Notes under the pieces: model-generated | Seen by the model: the letters and a program-made list of their open reading frames with translations, nothing else | Database searches by the model: none | What the model was told of the DNA's origin: nothing | Position numbers and translations under genes: made by a program | Source: BPIH01 sp042408925 | Lineage (GTDB): Bacteria; Chloroflexota; Limnocylindria; Limnocylindrales; CSP1-4 | Direction of reading: 5' to 3' | DNA: 19,368 nucleotides | Assembly: GCA_042408925.1 (NCBI GenBank) | Contig: JBHOQO010000132.1 | Span: 1-19,368, forward strand | In this document: positions 13,911 through 19,368 of the stretch, in pieces | How the letters are laid out: each line of letters starts with the position of its first letter | Numbering within the stretch: position 1 is the first letter of the stretch

Positions 13911-16141
13911 GGGACCGCCGCCCGGTCCTCGAGCCAACGACGGAGCTGGCGCCCGACCGCCTCCGACCCGACGAGCGGTGCCTCCGGGGCCGGCCAGGCG
14001 GCCGGGACGAGGAGAAAGCCGGCCGACTGGGGCCCGCCGAGGCCGCCGTGGGAGCCGATGAGCTCCTCGAAGGCGGCCACCTCGTCGGTGCCCGGGTCGA
14101 CGGCCGAGAGGACGACGAGGTCGCCGACGTCGGCCATGGCGTCGAGGCGACGGAGGGCGTCGGCGGCGAGGGGGCCGTAGGGGAGGGTGGGGTCCTCACC
14201 CTCGGTCGCGTCGTCGTCGAGGCGCCGGAGCCCGGCCCGCCCGAGGGCGACGGTCCCCCCGGGTGCAGTCCGGGCGAGGACGAGGCCGATCCCCGGATGC
14301 GTGAGGAGTCCCTCGACGAGGTTCGGGTACGTCGAGCGGATCGTCTCGAGGGGGACGCGCCCGGGGATCCCGGCGAGGTAGATCATCCCGAGGTTGCCCG
14401 AGGCGCAGACGACGAGCTCCTCGGGCGAGGGCCGTGGCCGCTCCGCCGGCTGCTCCCGCGGCTGCCCCGCCGGGCGCCCCGGGGGCTCCCCTCCTCCCGG
14501 CGGGGTGCCGTCGGGTCGCTCCGGGCCCAGGCCGACGACACCGTCGGCGATCCGCCGCCGCAGGGCGCGCCGGGCGAGGCGCGGCCCGACGCCTTCGGCC
14601 TGGGTGAACTCCGAGAGGATCCGGTTGACCGTCGCCCACTCGTCGGTCCTGGCCGTCGCCGCCCGGACTGCCGGCCCGCCGCCGGCGAGCTCGCGGACGA
14701 GCGCCTCGAGGCTCGTCCCGTAGCGCTGTCGGAATGTCGCTCCGAGCGTCTGCCCGTGGTCGGAGAGGACGACAAAGCGATACGGCCGCGGGGCATCGGC
14801 CGCCGCCCGCTCGAGGACGCCGAGGACGCCGTCGACCCCGTCGAGGGCATCGAGTGCCTCCGCCCGCTCCGGCCCGGCGCGGTGGGCGATTTCGTCGTAG
14901 TCGACGTAGTCGACGTAGATCCGGGGGGTGCCCCGGTACATCTCGTCGATGACGATCGCCGTCGAGAGGTTCCGGAGGAGGACGTTCGTGACGGCGCGAA
15001 GCAGGGGGTAGAGGCCGCCGCGGTCGAGGCGCGGTTCGATCCCGGCCCGCCGCTGGCGGATCGCCTGGACCACCTCCTTCGCCGCCTCGGCGACGGTGAG
15101 GACGAGGCTGTGGAGGTAGCCGTACGGGCTGAAGAAGAAGCTGAAGAAGGCCGAGCCGGATCCGAGCCCCTGGCTCGGGTCGGCCAGGGTGCTGACGGTC
15201 AGGTAGCTCCGGGCCGCCCCGCCCGAGAAGAGGTTGCCGACGCTCGCGCCGTCGGGGGCGAGGAGCGGTCCGTCGGGCGCAGCTCGCTCGGCCGCTGACG
15301 GCTCGCCGTTCGCGCCCGCTCCGGCCGCCGTCCGCCCGGCTCGGCCACGGAGGCGCCGGTCGATATCGGCGGCGTCGGCCGGTCGGTTCGCGACCCGGAG
15401 GCGGCCGGTCGCCTTCTCGTACCACCGGAAGCCCGGGATGTTCTCGACGACCGCGTAGAGGATCCCGGCCTGGCTGGCCGGCGTGCTCGTCGGGAGGAGC
15501 GCCTCCCAGCGGGCGAGCCGGTGGGACCCGCGGCGGATCCAGCGGCTCAGCGTCGGGACCCGGCCGGCCCGGACCTGGTGGGCGAGGACGTCGTGGGCCA
15601 GGCCGTCGATTTGGACGAAGACGACCCCGGGCTCGGCGGTCCGGAGGACGTCGCGCCGCCCGGCGACGAGCTGGCGGACGAGGGCCCCGAAGTACGACTC
15701 GTCGCGGTCGATGGAGAGGAGGCTCGTGAGGAAGGTGTTCGCGACGGCGTAGACCCAGGAGCCGAGGAACGCCGAGCCCACGTCGTCGATGGAGAGACCG
15801 GGGACGAGGCCGCCGAGGGCGAGGATGGCGGCGACCTGGAAGACGACCGTCGCCGCCGCGATGAGAACCGGCGAAATCGGGGTCGCGACGGCGAGGATGA
15901 TCGGCCGGACGAGGGCGTTGAGGAGCGCGAGGACGACGACGGCGACGGCGATGGCTCCGGGATCCCGGACTCGGATGCCGGGCAGGAGCCAGACGGTGAG
16001 GCCGAGGGCCACGAAGGCGACGGCGAAGGTGACGAGGGCGCGTCGGGCCAGCGCCCGCCGACCCCGCCGCCAGGTCCAGACGAGGCGGAGTTGGAGGGCG
16101 TAGAACTCGACGAGGCGGCGCACGAGGCCCACGGGCATCAT
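13820..16141 (-). CDS. Phage-holin-4-type membrane domain fused to alkaline-phosphatase-fold hydrolase
   Basis: This protein of about 773 residues has two parts. Residues 30-145 hold four hydrophobic helices with ALLNALVRPI, FQVAAILALGGLVPGLSID and the AVANTFLTSLL ending typical of the 4-TM phage holin (YvlD-like) family. From about residue 170 comes an alkaline-phosphatase/type I phosphodiesterase fold: VFVQIDGLAHD with Asp179, nucleophile region LLPTSTPASQAG (Thr218-Thr220), the metal-binding DYDEIAHRAG and SDHG, and a late SHGGLGG. It is probably a membrane-anchored phosphohydrolase; substrate unknown. A Pro/Gly-rich linker of about 50 residues interrupts the hydrolase after LGPERPDG. I use the first of two adjacent ATG codons, at 16141; a start at 16204 would add 21 Arg-rich residues. 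It is divergent from sufB and its tail overlaps the RND gene. Confidence 0.82.
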   Translation of the reverse strand: MMPVGLVRRLVEFYALQLRLVWTWRRGRRALARRALVTFAVAFVALGLTVWLLPGIRVRDPGAIAVAVVVLALLNALVRPIILAVATPISPVLIAAATVVFQVAAILALGGLVPGLSIDDVGSAFLGSWVYAVANTFLTSLLSIDRDESYFGALVRQLVAGRRDVLRTAEPGVVFVQIDGLAHDVLAHQVRAGRVPTLSRWIRRGSHRLARWEALLPTSTPASQAGILYAVVENIPGFRWYEKATGRLRVANRPADAADIDRRLRGRAGRTAAGAGANGEPSAAERAAPDGPLLAPDGASVGNLFSGGAARSYLTVSTLADPSQGLGSGSAFFSFFFSPYGYLHSLVLTVAEAAKEVVQAIRQRRAGIEPRLDRGGLYPLLRAVTNVLLRNLSTAIVIDEMYRGTPRIYVDYVDYDEIAHRAGPERAEALDALDGVDGVLGVLERAAADAPRPYRFVVLSDHGQTLGATFRQRYGTSLEALVRELAGGGPAVRAATARTDEWATVNRILSEFTQAEGVGPRLARRALRRRIADGVVGLGPERPDGTPPGGGEPPGRPAGQPREQPAERPRPSPEELVVCASGNLGMIYLAGIPGRVPLETIRSTYPNLVEGLLTHPGIGLVLARTAPGGTVALGRAGLRRLDDDATEGEDPTLPYGPLAADALRRLDAMADVGDLVVLSAVDPGTDEVAAFEELIGSHGGLGGPQSAGFLLVPAAWPAPEAPLVGSEAVGRQLRRWLEDRAAVPQAPAGEPSTSAPSAAPPRPSRVFAPSTRE

Positions 16142-16265
16142 GATCGCGCGTGGCCGCCGTCGGCGAGGCGGGGACCTGCGGCCGCTTTGGTGTGCGGACC
16201 GCACGCTCGCCGGAGGACCGGCTCGCCCTCGGCACGGGAGAGGGGCGGAGGGGCGCGCCCCTCGA

Positions 16266-16307
16266 TTGACGGATCCGGCGCGAATTCCGATAATGAAGGT
16301 CGGATTT
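16266..16307 (+). promoter_or_regulatory. sufB promoter with dyad over the -10 box
   Basis: TTGACG (16266-16271) and GATAAT (16289-16294) each match five of six sigma70 consensus positions with the ideal 17-base spacer. The transcript would start near 16301, leaving a leader of about 136 bases. The arms AATTCCGA (16283-16290) and TCGGATTT (16300-16307) form an inverted repeat (seven of eight) around a 9-base spacer covering the -10 box, a natural site for an iron-sulfur-sensing repressor such as SufR or an Rrf2-type protein. The regulator itself is not in the window. Confidence 0.55.
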
Positions 16308-16347
16308 CCGCCGGCCGCGCGGCGGCCGCTGCGGGAGCCCTAACCGA

Positions 16348-16397
16348 TCGACGCGAACCCGCGTCGACGCGCCGGCGCATCGGGCTCGGGCCGGCGC
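16348..16397 (+). other. Two stem-loops in the sufB leader
   Basis: TCGACGCG (16348-16355) pairs perfectly with CGCGTCGA (16360-16367) around the loop AACC, and GCGCCGGC (16369-16376) pairs perfectly with GCCGGCGC (16390-16397) around a 13-base loop. They lie back to back in the predicted untranslated leader, 40-90 bases before the sufB start. A post-transcriptional role is possible, but no known riboswitch is recognised. The rest of the 295-base gap between the divergent genes holds the promoter and a GGGCGCGCCC palindrome (16252-16261). Confidence 0.3.
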
Positions 16398-16436
16398 GTC
16401 GGCCCACCTGCAGCCGCCGGGCCCGCTGGGAGCGCC

Positions 16437-19368
16437 ATGGCTTCGACACGCGACATCGTCACCGATCGCCGGGCCGAATACGCCTTCCACGACGAGATCG
16501 TCTATCTCGCCGAGACCCGACGCGGTCTCTCCCGGGAGGTCGTCGAGGAGATCAGCCGGATCAAGGGCGAGCCCGATTGGATGCTCCGCTTCCGGCTCCG
16601 GGCCTACGACCACTTCGTGAAGCGGCCGCTCCCGACCTGGGGCGGCGACCTGTCGCGGATCGACTTCGACAAGATCGTCTACTACCGCAAGCCCCACGAG
16701 CGGGAGGAGCGCTCCTGGGACGACGTCCCCGAGCAGATCAAGCGGACCTTCGAGCGGCTCGGGATCCCCGAGGCCGAGCGGAAGTTCCTCGCCGGGGTCG
16801 GCGCCCAGTACGACTCCGAGGTCGTCTACCACTCGGTCCGGGAAGAGCTCGCCAAGCTCGGCGTCGTCTTCATGGGCACCGACCAGGGCCTCAAGGAGTA
16901 CCCGGAAATCTTCCGGAAGTACTTCGGGACCGTCGTCCCGCCGGAGGACAACAAGTTCGCCGCCCTCAACAGCGCCGTCTGGTCCGGGGGCTCCTTCGTC
17001 TACGTCCCGAAGGGCGTCGAGGTCCCGCTCCCGCTCCAGGCCTACTTCCGGATCAACGCCGAGAACACCGGCCAGTTCGAGCGGACGCTCATCGTCGTCG
17101 ACGAGGGGGCCAAGGTCCACTACATCGAGGGCTGTCTCCCCGAGGGCGAGCTCGTCAGCCTCGGCGACGAGATGGTTCCGATCGAGACCGTGGCGCCCGG
17201 GACTCTCGCCCTCAACAGCGAGGGCTTCCTCTCACCGGTCGTCTCGGCCCGCCGCCGAACCTACGTCGGCGACCTCGTGCGGATCGTGCCGCTCTCGCCC
17301 GGCAACGCCTTCGAGCTCACCCCCGAGCATCCGGTCTGGTCCCTTCGTCGTCGGGCCGTCGCCCGGCGCCGCCCCGACCGCCCGGCAACCCAGTGGGAGA
17401 TCGACGATGCACGCCTGGCGGCGGCCGAGCCCGAGTGGGTCCCGGCCGGCGAGCTCCAGCCCGGCGACCTCGTCTGCTTCCCGGTCGCCGTCCGGACGTG
17501 TGACCATCCGGAGATTTCCGACGACCTCCTCCGGTTCCTCGGCTACTACCTCGCCGAGGGGAGCGCCTTCCGGAACTGGGTCTCGAACGCCCCGACGGTC
17601 GCCATCTCCCTCGACAGCCGGGACGGCGCGATGATCGCCGACGTCCAGGCCCTCATGACCCGCCTGGCCGGCAAGTCGGCCAGCGTCCAGGAGGTGGCGT
17701 CGAAGCACGAGGCTCGGGTCTACGTGTACTCCGCCGAGCTCATGGAGCTGGCGCAGCGGTACTGCGGGACGGGCTCGGCGACGAAGCGACTCCACCCGGA
17801 CCTCATGGAGCTGCCGCCCGCGCGTCAGCAACTCGTCCTTGACGCGTACCTCCGGGGCGACGGGAGCCGCCACGACCGGGGCAACGGCCGGACCCTCGTC
17901 CGGGCGGCCACCGTCTCGCGGGTCCTCGCCTTCCAGCTCCAGGAGATCCTCGCCCGGCTCGGCATCTACGCCGGGATCATGGTCCGCGAGGCGGCGGACG
18001 AGACGATGCCGGACGGGCGGGTCGTCCATCACCGCGAGCGGTACGTCCTCCACTACGAGGAGGGGGCGACCCTTCGCCGGGTTCGGTTCGACGCCCGCCG
18101 GAACTGCTTCTGGGTCCCGATCCGCACCGTGGAGCGGCGGCCGTACGAGGGCTGGGTCTACAACCTCGAGATGGCGAGCGCGCCAAACGCCTACCTCGCC
18201 CGCGGCTTCGCCGTCCACAACTGCACGGCCCCGATCTACGCGACCGACGCCCTCCACGCCGCCGTCGTCGAGGTCATCGCCCTCCCCGGCTCGAAGGTCC
18301 GCTACACGACGATCCAGAACTGGAGCAACGACGTCTACAACCTCGTCACGAAGCGGGCCCACGCCTACGAGGGGGCGACCGTCGAGTGGGTCGACGCGAA
18401 TACCGGCTGCCTGACCGGTGACACGGCGGTCTTCGCGAACAGCGACGTCGTCCCGATCGCCGACATCCAGCCGGGGCGCCGCGTCTACTCGCTCGGGGCC
18501 GACTTCACGATCGAGCGCCGGCCCGTCGTCGCGACCCGGAAGAACGAGCCCGGTCCGGTCTTCGAGCTCCAGCTCGCGAACCACCGGCGCGTCCGGGCGA
18601 CCCCGAACCATCCCTTCCTCGTCGCCCGGAAGGTCGGCCGGACGCGGCGGATCGCCTGGCTCCCGCTCGCTGCCATCGTCGACGGCGACGAGGTCGCCGT
18701 CGCCGGTCGTCTCCCGGACGACGGGGTCTCGCACCGCTTCGAGCCGGTCGCCCGCCGACCGCGGGCCCGGAACCCGTTCCGGGCGCCCGAGGTCTCCAGC
18801 CCCGACCTCCTCTGGCTCCTCGGCTTCTATCTCGGTGACGGCTACCTCGAGGGCGGGGTCCGGGTGAACTTCGCGGTCCCCGAGTCGGATCCGGCGGCGC
18901 CGCGGGTCGCCGAACTCGCCGAGCGCCTGTTCGGCGTCCGGCTCCGCCGCCGGGGCGTCGTCCTCCGGGCGAACTCGGCACCGTGGGTCGACTGGCTGCG
19001 CGCCGTCGGCTTCGACGGCGGTGCCCGCACGAAGTCCGTCCCGGGCTGGGTCTTCCGGCTTCCACAGGCCGACAAGCGGGCCTTCATCGAGGGCTACATC
19101 GCCGCCGACGGCCACGTCCGACCAGGTCACAAGAACGTCTCGATCGCGAGCGCGAACCGCGAGCTCCTCGAGCAGATCCGGCTCCTCGCCATGGCCGCCG
19201 GCCTCAACCCCGGCAAGCTCTCGGTTTGGCGGAGCCGCCGCAAGCTCCCGCTCGGCACGGAGACCCGCGAGTACGTCACGTACATGCTCTACTTCGCCGA
19301 CGAGCCGCTCGACGGGCCGGTCCACTTCGTCCCGGTCACCGGGATGACGTACCTCGGCGAGCAGGAGA
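16437..19368 (+). CDS. sufB: Fe-S cluster assembly protein SufB with two inteins (partial, runs off right edge)
   Basis: SufB is the scaffold subunit of the SufBCD complex, on which Fe-S clusters are built with sulfur from SufS. The extein sequence is clear: DKIVYYRKP, IKRTFERLGIPEAERKFLAG, GVVFMGTDQGLKEYPEI, YFGTVVPPEDNKFAALNSAV, PLQAYFRINAENTGQFERTL and KVHYIEG. This N-extein (residues 1-232) is interrupted by a 363-residue intein; extein resumes at CTAPIYATDALHAAVVEVIA for 62 residues (596-657), then a second intein starts at residue 658 and reaches the window edge. The frame is open throughout. Joined exteins give 294 of about 470 expected residues, so the C-terminal beta-helix part is missing. 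The ATG at 16437 follows GGGAG. Cys596 of the precursor matches the catalytic SufB cysteine (Cys254 in E. coli, from memory). sufC, D and S are not visible. Confidence 0.93.
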   Translation, partial: MASTRDIVTDRRAEYAFHDEIVYLAETRRGLSREVVEEISRIKGEPDWMLRFRLRAYDHFVKRPLPTWGGDLSRIDFDKIVYYRKPHEREERSWDDVPEQIKRTFERLGIPEAERKFLAGVGAQYDSEVVYHSVREELAKLGVVFMGTDQGLKEYPEIFRKYFGTVVPPEDNKFAALNSAVWSGGSFVYVPKGVEVPLPLQAYFRINAENTGQFERTLIVVDEGAKVHYIEGCLPEGELVSLGDEMVPIETVAPGTLALNSEGFLSPVVSARRRTYVGDLVRIVPLSPGNAFELTPEHPVWSLRRRAVARRRPDRPATQWEIDDARLAAAEPEWVPAGELQPGDLVCFPVAVRTCDHPEISDDLLRFLGYYLAEGSAFRNWVSNAPTVAISLDSRDGAMIADVQALMTRLAGKSASVQEVASKHEARVYVYSAELMELAQRYCGTGSATKRLHPDLMELPPARQQLVLDAYLRGDGSRHDRGNGRTLVRAATVSRVLAFQLQEILARLGIYAGIMVREAADETMPDGRVVHHRERYVLHYEEGATLRRVRFDARRNCFWVPIRTVERRPYEGWVYNLEMASAPNAYLARGFAVHNCTAPIYATDALHAAVVEVIALPGSKVRYTTIQNWSNDVYNLVTKRAHAYEGATVEWVDANTGCLTGDTAVFANSDVVPIADIQPGRRVYSLGADFTIERRPVVATRKNEPGPVFELQLANHRRVRATPNHPFLVARKVGRTRRIAWLPLAAIVDGDEVAVAGRLPDDGVSHRFEPVARRPRARNPFRAPEVSSPDLLWLLGFYLGDGYLEGGVRVNFAVPESDPAAPRVAELAERLFGVRLRRRGVVLRANSAPWVDWLRAVGFDGGARTKSVPGWVFRLPQADKRAFIEGYIAADGHVRPGHKNVSIASANRELLEQIRLLAMAAGLNPGKLSVWRSRRKLPLGTETREYVTYMLYFADEPLDGPVHFVPVTGMTYLGEQE
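17133..18221 (+). mobile_element. Intein 1 in SufB (complete, 363 residues, LAGLIDADG-type)
   Basis: It begins with the nucleophile Cys1 in CLPEGELVSLGDEMVPI and ends ...FAVHN before Cys+1 of CTAPIY. Splicing blocks are present: block B TPEHPVW (Thr63, His66), block F EGWVYNLEM, block G with penultimate His362 and terminal Asn363. A homing-endonuclease insertion lies between: block C LGYYLAEGS (136-144), where the first acidic residue is Glu rather than Asp, and block E LDAYLRGDGS (236-244) with an intact Asp. Self-splicing should be possible; endonuclease activity is plausible but uncertain. The insertion point is exactly the conserved Cys of the SufB GCTAP motif, a site also used by mycobacterial SufB inteins, from memory. 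Base use matches the host gene, which suggests long residence. Confidence 0.93.
18408..19368 (+). mobile_element. Intein 2 in SufB (3' part beyond window, LAGLIDADG-type)
   Basis: It starts at Cys1 in CLTGDTAVFANSDVVPIADI, directly after extein VEWVDANTG. Block B is TPNHPFLV (Thr65, His68). Both LAGLIDADG motifs carry an acidic residue: block C LLGFYLGDGYLEG (around 138-146) with Asp, and block E FIEGYIAADGHV (around 226-235) with Asp. At least 320 residues are visible. The final TGMTYLGEQE looks like the start of block F, so the terminal HN and the +1 residue should lie some tens of residues past the edge. The sequence is clearly different from intein 1, so this is an independent invasion rather than a copy. 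Splicing competence at the C-terminal junction cannot be judged here. Confidence 0.9.

Noticed and set aside
11589..13937. 782-residue minus-strand frame opposite the RND gene
   Set aside because: It is antisense to conserved transmembrane RND sequence and rich in Asp/Glu/Arg/Gly with no recognisable domain.
16302..16436. Possible riboswitch in the sufB leader
   Set aside because: Stem-loops are present but no conserved riboswitch core was recognised, so only hairpins are reported.
14196..17120. 974-residue minus-strand frame spanning the holin-phosphatase gene, the intergenic region and sufB
   Set aside because: It crosses the divergent promoter region and overlaps the real holin-phosphatase frame in another phase; the sequence is low complexity.
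15521..17503. 660-residue plus-strand frame overlapping the start of sufB
   Set aside because: Its second half is sufB read in a different phase and its first half is the complement of the phosphatase domain; no domain is recognisable.
17232..19325. 697-residue minus-strand frame opposite sufB
   Set aside because: It is antisense to both inteins and extein sequence. The plus-strand frame has complete splicing motifs, while this one shows none.
1..19368. tRNA, rRNA or replication origin
   Set aside because: I saw no tRNA-like cloverleaf, rRNA-like sequence or DnaA-box cluster in the gaps, which are mostly short and GC-rich.

Overview
The window is very GC-rich DNA (about 70% G+C) with short gaps, overlapping start/stop codons and strongly biased codons (GTC, CTC, GCC, ATC). 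Gene content fits a high-GC soil or sediment bacterium that can use H2 and reduced sulfur. I lean towards Chloroflexota (Limnocylindria-like) or an actinobacterial relative. This rests on overall character and on an RND pump with no adaptor or outer-membrane partner, so the taxonomy is inference.

Left edge (1-5151): the start of a transposase on the minus strand and its repeated terminal sequence abut the broken 5' end of a [NiFe]-hydrogenase large-subunit gene. Behind it, on the plus strand and mostly overlapping, lie a hydrogenase b-type cytochrome, the HyaD-type maturation protease, hypA, hypC, an EamA/DMT permease and a DUF6390-like gene. The maturation and electron-transfer genes look intact. 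The visible catalytic subunit lacks its N-terminal third, including one of its two metal-binding cysteine pairs.

Sulfur block (5330-8601): an ArsR-family regulator with two cysteines, a DsrE-like protein, a TusA-like carrier, a DsrE2-like protein, a second TusA-like carrier and a sulfide:quinone oxidoreductase-like flavoprotein. This reads as a persulfide-handling pathway in which SQR oxidises sulfide and the TusA/DsrE carriers take the sulfane sulfur, probably under a sulfide- or persulfide-sensing repressor. An OsmC-type peroxidase lies convergent to it.

Middle (9113-13910): a VapBC toxin-antitoxin pair with a palindrome just before the antitoxin start, then a MarR regulator with a clear promoter/operator, which precedes a 1121-residue RND efflux permease carrying a long Pro/Ala/Ser insertion.

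Right (13820-19368): on the minus strand, a fusion of a four-helix 'phage holin 4' membrane domain with an alkaline-phosphatase-fold hydrolase, overlapping the RND gene tail to tail. Divergent from it, behind a good sigma70-type promoter with a dyad over the -10 box, is sufB. It is interrupted by two separate LAGLIDADG-type inteins: a complete 363-residue one exactly at the conserved Cys of the GCTAP motif, and a second that runs off the end of the window. The double-intein sufB and the sulfur-relay operon with its two-cysteine regulator are the most interesting parts.
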